This document shows, piece after piece, positions 16,015 through 23,424 of a stretch of DNA of 36,415 nucleotides (positions are counted from its first letter, which is position 1; the number at the start of each line of letters is the position of its first letter). The notes below the pieces were generated by a model that worked only from the letters and a program-made list of their open reading frames with translations, did not search any database and was not told where the DNA came from. Source of the DNA: Rhizobacter sp. (GTDB lineage Bacteria; Pseudomonadota; Gammaproteobacteria; Burkholderiales; Burkholderiaceae_C). The stretch is from contig JANYFX010000654.1 of the NCBI GenBank assembly GCA_025359585.1, positions 1-36,415 of the forward strand. The letters run 5' to 3'. Made by a program: the position numbers and the translations under genes.

Positions 16015-16437
16015 ATGTTCACCCCTTCTCAGGACGATGTACGCCGTTTTTTTTGCGAAACCTATCGCAAAAGCCAGACACATACCATTCTCACGCCACT
16101 TGAAGTTATCGCATCAGACTGGATCGTACAGCATCCTGAATATGCTGACACGCTGGCGGATACGGAAGCAGCCATTGCACGCGACTACTCGGTCGAACAA
16201 GGCCAAAATAATCCATTCCTCCATTTGTCGATGCACTTATCGATTTCCGAACAAATTTCTATCGATCAACCCACTGGCATACGTGCCGCCTTTATCGGTT
16301 TAGCACAACGGCTCGACTCGGAGCATGAAGCACAACATCAGATCATGGAGTGTTTAGGTGAAATGATATGGGCATCGCAGCGTAGCGGCCTGCCTCCGGA
16401 TGGAGGGGCTTATATTGAATGCGTGAAGCAGCGCTAA
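16015..16437 (+). CDS. DUF1841 family protein
   Basis: 140 aa, full length for this betaproteobacterial and gammaproteobacterial family of unknown role. Recognisable segments: MFTPSQDDVRRFF at the start, LTPLEVIASDWIVQHPEY, and the conserved core NPFLHLSMHLSISEQISIDQP, followed by HEAQHQIMECLGEMIW. The His-rich core (HLSMHL; HEAQH) resembles a metal site, though none has been described to my knowledge. It is a single-gene unit closed by a strong hairpin terminator. Confidence 0.9.
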   Translation: MFTPSQDDVRRFFCETYRKSQTHTILTPLEVIASDWIVQHPEYADTLADTEAAIARDYSVEQGQNNPFLHLSMHLSISEQISIDQPTGIRAAFIGLAQRLDSEHEAQHQIMECLGEMIWASQRSGLPPDGGAYIECVKQR

Positions 16438-16474
16438 TATGGGTATCTCAGGCACGGCAGAGGAGGAAATCACA

Positions 16475-16506
16475 TAAAAAAGCCACGAATATCGTGGCTT
16501 TTAAAA
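16475..16506. terminator. Bidirectional intrinsic terminator
   Basis: An 11-bp stem, AAAAGCCACGA (16478-16488) with TCGTGGCTTTT (16492-16502), around a 3-nt loop; it has a T-run on both strands. It lies between the convergent DUF1841 and cytochrome c genes and can stop both. Confidence 0.9.
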
Positions 16507-16518
16507 AGGCGTTAGGGC

Positions 16519-16872
16519 TTATCGGCGCACAACCAAAGGCCCCGGCAAGCTATGCAGATAGGCTGCTACATCTTTGATGTCCTGCTCAGATAAAGGTTTA
16601 GCTTTAATACCCATAGTGGCATTGACACGGCCATTAGGCCCGTCACCGCGCTTGTAGGCCGTCAGTGCGTGTCGAAGATAGTCGGCATGTTGACCTGTCA
16701 AAATAGGGAAAGCTGGGTCAGTCGGCGAACGAAAATCAACCCCATGACACTCAGCACAACCATATTTTTCAGTCAAAGCCTTGCCAGCAGCAACGTTACC
16801 GCCAGCAATAGCATTCAATGAAACCGCCGAAGACAATGCTAGCCACGTCAATACGAGAAATTTTTTCATCAT
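16519..16872 (-). CDS. Monohaem cytochrome c (class I, c4/c553-like)
   Basis: 117 aa with a signal peptide (about residues 1-23, ending NAIAGG), so it acts in the periplasm. One haem-attachment site CAECH lies at about 39-43, and a likely axial Met follows in the NATMGIKAKP segment. The C-terminal helix DIKDVAAYLHSLPGP is typical of class I cytochromes c. It is 9 bp downstream of another monohaem cytochrome c on the same strand; the two probably form an operon and carry electrons to a terminal oxidase or similar acceptor. Confidence 0.88.
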   Translation of the reverse strand: MMKKFLVLTWLALSSAVSLNAIAGGNVAAGKALTEKYGCAECHGVDFRSPTDPAFPILTGQHADYLRHALTAYKRGDGPNGRVNATMGIKAKPLSEQDIKDVAAYLHSLPGPLVVRR

Positions 16873-16881
16873 AGTCTTCCC

Positions 16882-17202
16882 TTATTTTTGCTGTGAATAA
16901 TATGCTGCGACATCGGCTATGTCCTGGTCTGACAAACCAGCAGCAATACCGCGCATGGTTGGATGTTTGCGATCACCTTTTTTGTAGGCTTTCAACGCGC
17001 TTTCGATGTATTTTGCTGATTGGCCGCCAATGGTAGGAACTGAGTAAATTTCAGGGAAAGTGGCTTTGTACCCGGGAATGCCGTGGCAACCGATACACAT
17101 TACCACTTTGTTTTCAGCTTTTTTGACGTCACCAACGACGTCCGCAGCGACAGCAGCATGAACAATGCCTGCAAACGCCAGAAGTGTAAAAAGTTTTTTC
17201 AT
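16882..17202 (-). CDS. Monohaem cytochrome c (class I, c553-like)
   Basis: 106 aa from ATG 17200-17202. That start opens a good signal peptide (MKKLFTLLAFAGIVHAAVA); the frame stays open 17 codons upstream but without a sensible N-terminus. The haem site is CIGCH, followed by GIPGYKATFPEIYSVP, and the axial Met is probably in HPTMRGIAAGLS. The end DIADVAAYYSQQK matches its downstream partner's last helix. Together the two genes look like the two halves of a dihaem cytochrome c4 carried as separate proteins. Confidence 0.87.
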   Translation of the reverse strand: MKKLFTLLAFAGIVHAAVAADVVGDVKKAENKVVMCIGCHGIPGYKATFPEIYSVPTIGGQSAKYIESALKAYKKGDRKHPTMRGIAAGLSDQDIADVAAYYSQQK

Positions 17203-17442
17203 GGGGGCAAAGTATAAGAAATTCAAAGAAAATGCGAATATGGCACGATGCAAAATGACGATACGATGTTAGTCACGGATCCTTAACCTCCACCTTTAAC
17301 ATCCACACCTGTCTTGCACTACTGGGCGGGAATTTTACCCGAAGACGTGCACACAGTCCATCCACAATCGCCCCGCATTGCCACGCCTTCGTTTTTGTTC
17401 TCGCTTATACTCGAATGCATTCCTCTTTCAGCGCAAAAAATC

Positions 17443-18309
17443 ATGCCACAGCCACCTCAGAAAAATCACCGCTTTGAAGGCTCGCAAAGCTACGTCGCGA
17501 CCGATGACCTCAAATTAGCGGTCAACGCGGCCCTCACCTTGCAGCGGCCCTTGTTGATCAAAGGAGAGCCAGGCACCGGCAAGACCATGTTGGCGGAGGA
17601 AGTAGCAACCGCGCTCGACATGCCGCTCATGCAGTGGCATATCAAATCGACTACCAAGGCACAACAAGGTTTGTATGAATATGATGCTGTCTCGCGTCTA
17701 CGCGACTCGCAATTGGGTGACGAGCGGGTACGCGACATCCATCACTACATTGTGCGCGGTGTGCTATGGCAAGCCTTTACCGCCGAACAGCCTGTCGTCC
17801 TATTAATTGATGAGATTGATAAGGCCGATATCGAATTTCCCAACGACTTGCTACGCGAACTTGATCGCATGGAATTTTACGTCTATGAAACGCGTGAAAT
17901 GGTCGTAGCCAAGCACCGTCCATTGGTCATTATTACTTCTAACAATGAAAAAGAATTGCCGGATGCATTCTTGCGCCGCTGCTTTTTTCACTACATCAAA
18001 TTCCCGGATCAAGAGACAATGCAACAGATCGTCGATGTGCATTATCCCTATTTGCAAAAAGACTTGCTTGCGCAAGCGCTACACACATTTTATACAATAC
18101 GCGACGTGGCAGGCTTAAAGAAAAAACCCTCTACTTCAGAACTGCTCGACTGGCTCAAGCTATTAATAGCCGAAGATATTTCAACCGAAGCACTCGGAAG
18201 CCAGGATGTAAAAACCATCGTACCGCCACTTCATGGCGCATTATTAAAGAATGAACAGGATGTGCACTTGTTCGAACGCTTGGTTTCAATGTCACGTAAA
18301 AACCGCTGA
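17443..18309 (+). CDS. MoxR-family AAA+ ATPase
   Basis: 288 aa from ATG 17443, chosen because homologues begin a few residues before the RFEGSQSYV segment; the frame is open back to 17314. Walker A is GEPGTGKT (41-48), Walker B LLIDEID (120-126), sensor-1 ITSNN (164-168), and an arginine-finger region LRRC (177-180). MoxR ATPases act as chaperones that load metals or cofactors or activate partners carrying a von Willebrand A domain. The expected VWA partner (CoxE type) is the second gene downstream, with a GNAT gene between. There is no strong Shine-Dalgarno site. Confidence 0.92.
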   Translation: MPQPPQKNHRFEGSQSYVATDDLKLAVNAALTLQRPLLIKGEPGTGKTMLAEEVATALDMPLMQWHIKSTTKAQQGLYEYDAVSRLRDSQLGDERVRDIHHYIVRGVLWQAFTAEQPVVLLIDEIDKADIEFPNDLLRELDRMEFYVYETREMVVAKHRPLVIITSNNEKELPDAFLRRCFFHYIKFPDQETMQQIVDVHYPYLQKDLLAQALHTFYTIRDVAGLKKKPSTSELLDWLKLLIAEDISTEALGSQDVKTIVPPLHGALLKNEQDVHLFERLVSMSRKNR

Positions 18310-18501
18310 GAACTTACAAACGCACAAAGAATGAAAAAATAAAATTAACAAGCATGGTTTTCTTATTTGTTTTGGTAATCATCGCAGGCTCAAGATTTCG
18401 GCACGCATCAGGCGCAGTAGGTTCTGCAGAGATATCAATGAAGCATGGACGGGTATAAGACTAACAGGCAGGTTTTGCGTAAGCCTTATAAAGGATAATT
18501 C

Positions 18502-19089
18502 ATGGCTTTTATCGAGCCGGTGACGCTCAAAGGTCGGCACGTGACACTTGAACCGCTCTCTACGGCGCATTGCAACGGTTTGATGACCGCCGTATCTGAC
18601 GGTGCGCTGTGGAAACTTTGGTATACCAGTGCATCTCCACCTGCAAATAGGCACACTGAAATTGAACGTCGCTTAGATCTTCTTCAGCAAGGCAGCATGT
18701 TGCCTTTCGCAGTTCGCCGCAATGATACGGGTGCCGTATGCGGAATGACTGCTTTCTTGTGTGTCGATGCATTACACCGCCGTGTCGAAATTGGGGGAAC
18801 ATGGCTCGCCCTAAGTGCGCAACGCACAGGAATCAACACCGAAGCCAAGCTATTGCTACTCACGTACGCGTTCGAAACACGATGCTGCATCGCAGTCGAA
18901 TTCCGAACCAGTTTTATGAATCATCAGTCGCGGATCGCAATAGCACGATTGGGCGCAAAACAAGATGGAATTCTGCGCAATCATCAGATCTTGGAAGGGA
19001 AGTCCTATCGTGATACGGTCGTTTTCTCGATCATCGAATCGGAATGGCCTAGCGTTAAACAACATCTGCAATACAAACTCGATCGTTGA
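18502..19089 (+). CDS. GNAT-family N-acetyltransferase, RimJ-like
   Basis: 195 aa. AAGGA lies 8 nt before the ATG. It has the RimJ/RimL-type layout: VTLKGRHVTLEPLS at the N-terminus, beta-strands with VCGMTAFLCVD, then the acetyl-CoA loop AQRTGINTEAKLLLL (variant of the Q/RxxGxG/A signature), and a later strand ending with AIARLGAKQDGILR. The acceptor could be a protein N-terminus, a tRNA-linked or small amine; nothing here decides. It lies between the moxR and coxE-type genes on the same strand, only 9 bp before the latter, so it is probably co-transcribed with them. Confidence 0.88.
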   Translation: MAFIEPVTLKGRHVTLEPLSTAHCNGLMTAVSDGALWKLWYTSASPPANRHTEIERRLDLLQQGSMLPFAVRRNDTGAVCGMTAFLCVDALHRRVEIGGTWLALSAQRTGINTEAKLLLLTYAFETRCCIAVEFRTSFMNHQSRIAIARLGAKQDGILRNHQILEGKSYRDTVVFSIIESEWPSVKQHLQYKLDR

Positions 19090-19098
19090 ATATCAGCC

Positions 19099-20268
19099 GT
19101 GTTAATTAATTTTTTCTTCACGCTAAAGGATGCAAAAATTCCTGTGTCAATCAAGGAATTTTTGACGTTGCTGGAGGCATTACATCAGAACGTCATTACG
19201 CCCTCCCTCGATGATTTCTATTTTCTTGCACGTATGACGCTGGTGAAAAATGAAATCCACTATGACAAATTCGATCAGGCGTTTGGCCAGTACTTCAAAG
19301 GAATCGAAGCACACTTCGAAAAGCACACCACAATTCCCGTGGAATGGCTGGCCAAGCGTATCGAGCGCGAGCTATCGGATGCGCAAAAAACGCAACTCGA
19401 AAAATTCGGCTACGACAAGTTGATGAATCGACTGAAAGAACTGATGGAAGAACAAAAAGCACGCCACGAAGGCGGCAATAAATGGATCGGTACCGGCGGC
19501 ACATCCCCTTTTGGCAATAGTGGCATCAATCCAGAAGGTATCCGCATCGGTGGTGAGAGCCGTCAACGTAGCGCGGTCAAGGTATGGGAAGCACGCGCCT
19601 ACCGCGACTACGATACCGACCGGGAACTAGGCACCCGCAACCTCAAGATCGCACTGCGGCGCCTCCGCCAATTTGCCAGGGATGGAGCACCGGATGAACT
19701 CGCACTCGATGCCACCATTCGCGCCACAGCCAACAACGCGGGCTATCTCGACATACAGATGCAGGCCACGCGCAGAAACAACATCAAGGTATTGATGTTG
19801 CTCGATGTCGGTGGAAGTATGGACGACCATATCGCCCGCACTGAGGAATTGTTTTCTGCGGCTAGCAGCGAATTCAAACATCTGGATTTCTTTTATTTTC
19901 ACAATTGCGTGTATGACACGCTTTGGAAAAACAATCGGCGTCGCCATGCAGAACGCTTCCCTACCTGGGATGTTCTGCACAAATACCCGGCAGACACCAA
20001 GTTGATCTTTGTGGGGGATGCCACCATGAGTCCATACGAAATATTACAACCTGGCGGCTCAATCGAATATAACAACCAGGAAGCAGGCGCGGTGTGGCTG
20101 CAACGCTTCGCCCGTGCGTTCCCCAAAAACATCTGGCTTAATCCAGAGCCGGAGGGATTGTGGCCCTATCGTCAGTCGATTGACATCATGAAGCAACTTA
20201 TGAACGACAGAATGTTCCCGATCACCATAGAAGGACTTGAACGCGGGATGCGCCTACTGAGTAAATAA
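19099..20268 (+). CDS. CoxE-like von Willebrand factor A protein
   Basis: 389 aa starting at GTG 19099, only 9 bp after the GNAT gene. The N-terminal half is helical (LKDAKIPVSIKEFLTLLEAL). A Gly-rich hinge follows at about 125-152, then the VWA domain. The metal-ion-dependent adhesion motif reads D-V-G-G-S (236-240), a variant of DxSxS with Gly at the middle Ser, as in several CoxE-type proteins. The family works with MoxR ATPases in metal-centre or complex maturation, for example insertion into CO dehydrogenase; no such dehydrogenase genes lie nearby, so the client is unknown. Confidence 0.9.
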   Translation: MLINFFFTLKDAKIPVSIKEFLTLLEALHQNVITPSLDDFYFLARMTLVKNEIHYDKFDQAFGQYFKGIEAHFEKHTTIPVEWLAKRIERELSDAQKTQLEKFGYDKLMNRLKELMEEQKARHEGGNKWIGTGGTSPFGNSGINPEGIRIGGESRQRSAVKVWEARAYRDYDTDRELGTRNLKIALRRLRQFARDGAPDELALDATIRATANNAGYLDIQMQATRRNNIKVLMLLDVGGSMDDHIARTEELFSAASSEFKHLDFFYFHNCVYDTLWKNNRRRHAERFPTWDVLHKYPADTKLIFVGDATMSPYEILQPGGSIEYNNQEAGAVWLQRFARAFPKNIWLNPEPEGLWPYRQSIDIMKQLMNDRMFPITIEGLERGMRLLSK

Positions 20269-20303
20269 CCTATTTTGAATTGAAAAGTCAGCGCTACAGA
20301 AAA

Positions 20304-21146
20304 TTATCGTACTGCGGGCAACAATTTTCTAAATACCGTCATTAGGTGGTTAGGCGACAAAGGCTTATTCAACAAGCCATCCGTACCTGAACTCTGGGCG
20401 CGAACCAGATCGTACACAAAAGATTTTCCCACCAGAAAAATAACCACCACGTTACGCGTAAGGCTATTTTTCTTAATGGCAGCACATAAGGCGTACGGAT
20501 CGACGGGTGTTGATGTGTTAATCATTACCACTGCTGTATGTTGTTTCTGGCAGTACTCAACGGCCTTCGCCTCATCAAAGGTCCAATCAACAGCAACTTG
20601 ATTGCGCGCCAGCATTTCCCCCACATATTGACAAAACACGCCCGTTTTATCGACGATCAGCACACCGCCCTTTAAGGGACCGCGCCGCATTTTTTTATAG
20701 AATTCTGGGTCGGTTAAATCCATATCCAGACGATCGCGCCGCCGTCGTTCCGGCACGGATACTACATCGGATGCCTCCAGACGGGATAAGGCATCTGCCC
20801 GCTTTTCCACCAAATGATCGAGCGCGGTAAATAAGGGGGCACATCGTATCGGCCGTTCTATGCAAGGATAAGACAACACCAAAACCGACGATCCCACCAG
20901 CAAGGCCGGACGAAAATCGTTCGGACGCAAGTCCGATAAGATCGCCAAAGCCTTCAAGTCAGTACCGTTGACTAAATAGAGATCGGGGTCTTGCAAACTA
21001 TCGTCGTGCAAACGGAAATAGGTATGCTCTGAAAATTCCGAATGTTCACTCTCCAGCTCCGCTGCGAAAATCTGATCCACCAGACCTGCCTCTGCCACAG
21101 AGAGCCCGATAAAACGTACTGCAAAGGGGAAGATTTGTGTATGCAT
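20304..21146 (-). CDS. Two-domain protein with C-terminal pseudo-receiver
   Basis: 280 aa. The C-terminal ~125 residues fold like a response-regulator receiver: GVLIVDKTGVF (Asp166 in the acidic-pocket position), VVMINTSTPVDPYAL, VVVIFLVGKS, and GLLNKPLSPNHL with Lys261. The phospho-acceptor position holds Asn210 instead of Asp, and the first acidic residue pair is reduced, so normal phosphorylation is unlikely. The N-terminal ~150 residues also look like a degenerate receiver-like alpha/beta domain (PDLYLVNGTDLKALAILSD). No output domain is visible. It is convergent with the coxE-type gene and divergent from parE. The partner and role are unknown. Confidence 0.7.
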   Translation of the reverse strand: MHTQIFPFAVRFIGLSVAEAGLVDQIFAAELESEHSEFSEHTYFRLHDDSLQDPDLYLVNGTDLKALAILSDLRPNDFRPALLVGSSVLVLSYPCIERPIRCAPLFTALDHLVEKRADALSRLEASDVVSVPERRRRDRLDMDLTDPEFYKKMRRGPLKGGVLIVDKTGVFCQYVGEMLARNQVAVDWTFDEAKAVEYCQKQHTAVVMINTSTPVDPYALCAAIKKNSLTRNVVVIFLVGKSFVYDLVRAQSSGTDGLLNKPLSPNHLMTVFRKLLPAVR

Positions 21147-21267
21147 AACGTGTGTTTTATTAAAAATATTACAGGATCATCGCCTTTATTTTTGGTTTAG
21201 AGATAAATTATTTTGCGTTGCATTTTTCTGTTACCTTTTTCCACCGGATGAAAAGTATCAAGATGCA

Positions 21268-21286
21268 CTAATGAAAAGTTCATTAG
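21268..21286. promoter_or_regulatory. Palindrome upstream of parE (distal)
   Basis: Perfect 8-bp arms CTAATGAA and TTCATTAG around a 3-nt spacer, in the 213-bp gap between the pseudo-receiver gene and parE. Possible operator; no regulator is identified. Confidence 0.4.
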
Positions 21287-21311
21287 AATGCTAAGGCATC
21301 TTTAAGAAATT

Positions 21312-21327
21312 ATTTCCCATGGGAAAT
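21312..21327. promoter_or_regulatory. Palindrome upstream of parE (proximal)
   Basis: A perfect 16-bp palindrome, ATTTCCCATGGGAAAT, ending 32 bp before the parE start. The position suits an operator or a site overlapping the start of transcription. No known protein is assigned. Confidence 0.45.
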
Positions 21328-21359
21328 TATACTGTCGTTCACCTAGCTTTTACACATGC

Positions 21360-23351
21360 ATGGCAATTAAAAAATCTGAGTACAGCGAATCATCGATACG
21401 GGTCCTGAAAGGACTTGAACCAGTCAAGCAGCGTCCGGGCATGTACACCCGCACAGAAAATCCGCTGCATATCATTCAGGAAGTGATCGACAACGCCTCC
21501 GATGAAGCGCTAGGCGGCTACTGCTCCCATATCATCGTCACCCAAAACGCCAACGGCAGCATCAGTGTCGAGGATGACGGGCGCGGCATTCCGGTCGGTA
21601 TCCATCCTGAAGAAGGTGTGCCGACGGTGGAAATCGTGTTCACCCGCCTTCACGCCGGGGGCAAGTTCGACAAAGGCTCTGGCGGGGCTTACGCCTTTTC
21701 AGGCGGCTTGCATGGGGTCGGTGTATCCGTCACTAATGCCCTTTCCTCACGATTGGAAATCACGGTCTGGCGCAAAGATGACAACGGCAACGGCTGGCAT
21801 CATATGGTGTTTTCCCACGGCGACGTGATTGAACCCTTGACGTCGCGCCCCGCACCCAGGGATGGGAAAAAATCAGGCACGCTAGTCACCGCATGGCCGG
21901 ATCCACAATATTTCGACTCGCCGCTTATTTCGCAAACAGAATTACAACGCCTGTTACGTTCTAAAGCGGTGCTGCTGCCCGGCGTCAAAGTCACTTTAAA
22001 TAACGCCAAAACAGGAGAAAGCCAGACCTGGCAATACGACGATGGCCTGCGTGGTTATCTGACCGAGTCGCTAGCGCAAACATCCAATGGCGAAACCCTG
22101 ATTCCCCTGTTCGAAGGTGCGCAATACGCCGGCCCCGACGCAGAAGGATTTGCCGAAGGCGAAGGCGCAGCCTGGGTCGTAGCCTGGACCGAAGATGGTG
22201 GCGTGGTGCGCGAATCCTACGTCAACCTGATTCCCACCTCGGCTGGCGGCACCCATGAATCGGGGCTGCGCGAAGGCTTGTTCGGCGCGGTAAAAAGCTT
22301 CGTCGAAATGCATTCGCTGCTGCCCAAAGGTGTCAAGCTGTTGCCCGAAGACGTCTTTGCGCGAACTTCGTTTGTACTCTCCGCCAAAGTATTGGACCCG
22401 CAATTCCAAGGCCAAATCAAAGAACGCCTGAATTCGCGCGATGCAGTACGCCTGGTGTCGAGCTTCACGCGGCCGCCGCTGGAATTGTGGCTCAATCAGC
22501 ACGTCGAATACGGCAAAAAACTGGCCGACCTGGTCATCAAACAAGCGCAATCGCGCCTGCGTTCCCTGCAAAAAGTCGAAAAGAAAAAATCCTCCGGCGT
22601 CGCCGTTTTGCCTGGCAAGTTAACCGATTGCGAATCGAACGATATCACCCGCAACGAATTGTTTCTGGTTGAGGGAGACTCGGCCGGTGGCTCCGCAAAA
22701 ATGGGGCGTGACAAAGAATTCCAGGCGATCCTGCCCTTGCGCGGCAAGGTGCTTAATTCATGGGAAACCGACCGCGATCGCCTGTTTGCCAATAATGAAA
22801 TCCACGACATGGCGGTCGCCATCGGTGTCGATCCGCACGGCCCCAACGACACGCCCGACATGAGCGGCTTGCGCTATGGCCGCGTGTGTATCCTGTCCGA
22901 TGCGGACGTCGACGGCTCGCACATTCAGGTGCTGTTGCTAACCCTGTTTTTCAAACATTTCCCGCAACTGATCGCACGCGGCCACATCTGCGTGGCGCGC
23001 CCTCCCCTGTATCGCGTCGATGCCCCGGCACGCGGCAAAAAGCCGATCCAAAAAATCTACGCGCTGGATGACGGTGAACTAGTCGCCATCGAAGACAAGC
23101 TGCGCAAGGAAGGCGTCAAGGACGGCGCATGGGCCATCTCCCGCTTTAAAGGGTTGGGAGAAATGAATGCCGAACAATTATGGGAAACCACCATGAACCC
23201 CGACACGCGGCGCCTGCTACCGATCATGCTGGGCAGCTTCGACCAGATCGCCTCGGAATCGCGCTTTAATATGCTGATGGGCAAGGGCGAAGCAGCAGCG
23301 CGGCGTGCCTGGATTGAAGAGCATGGGAATGAAGCTGAGGCGGATATTTAA
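21360..23351 (+). CDS. parE: ParE, topoisomerase IV subunit B
   Basis: 663 aa ATPase subunit of topoisomerase IV, which unlinks daughter chromosomes. The GHKL ATPase domain has EVIDNASDEALGG (Glu41, Asn45) and DDGRGIPVG. The glycine-rich lid FSGGLHGVGVSVTNALS follows, then the transducer. The TOPRIM domain has EGDSAGGSAKMGRD, PLRGKVLN and DADVDGSHI, the last supplying Mg-binding acidic residues. The order with parC directly downstream and the sequence style (FDKGSGGAYAFSGG) point to ParE rather than GyrB. Two palindromes lie in its upstream gap. ATG at 21360 is the first start compatible with the family's N-terminus. Confidence 0.95.
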   Translation: MAIKKSEYSESSIRVLKGLEPVKQRPGMYTRTENPLHIIQEVIDNASDEALGGYCSHIIVTQNANGSISVEDDGRGIPVGIHPEEGVPTVEIVFTRLHAGGKFDKGSGGAYAFSGGLHGVGVSVTNALSSRLEITVWRKDDNGNGWHHMVFSHGDVIEPLTSRPAPRDGKKSGTLVTAWPDPQYFDSPLISQTELQRLLRSKAVLLPGVKVTLNNAKTGESQTWQYDDGLRGYLTESLAQTSNGETLIPLFEGAQYAGPDAEGFAEGEGAAWVVAWTEDGGVVRESYVNLIPTSAGGTHESGLREGLFGAVKSFVEMHSLLPKGVKLLPEDVFARTSFVLSAKVLDPQFQGQIKERLNSRDAVRLVSSFTRPPLELWLNQHVEYGKKLADLVIKQAQSRLRSLQKVEKKKSSGVAVLPGKLTDCESNDITRNELFLVEGDSAGGSAKMGRDKEFQAILPLRGKVLNSWETDRDRLFANNEIHDMAVAIGVDPHGPNDTPDMSGLRYGRVCILSDADVDGSHIQVLLLTLFFKHFPQLIARGHICVARPPLYRVDAPARGKKPIQKIYALDDGELVAIEDKLRKEGVKDGAWAISRFKGLGEMNAEQLWETTMNPDTRRLLPIMLGSFDQIASESRFNMLMGKGEAAARRAWIEEHGNEAEADI

Positions 23352-23424
23352 ACTGCAAGCGTCCTCCCCAATTTGCGCCGTAAATGACGCCGCACAAATT
23401 AATTAAACCAAATTTCGAACCACT

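Noticed and set aside
17314..17442. N-terminal extension of the MoxR ATPase
   Set aside because: The added residues look like translated promoter DNA; the ATG at 17443 fits the family length.
18354..18458. 34-aa ORF with a hydrophobic start (MVFLFVLVIIAG) before the GNAT gene
   Set aside because: No Shine-Dalgarno site, no known match and a low-complexity upstream. It may be chance, although a small membrane peptide cannot be excluded.
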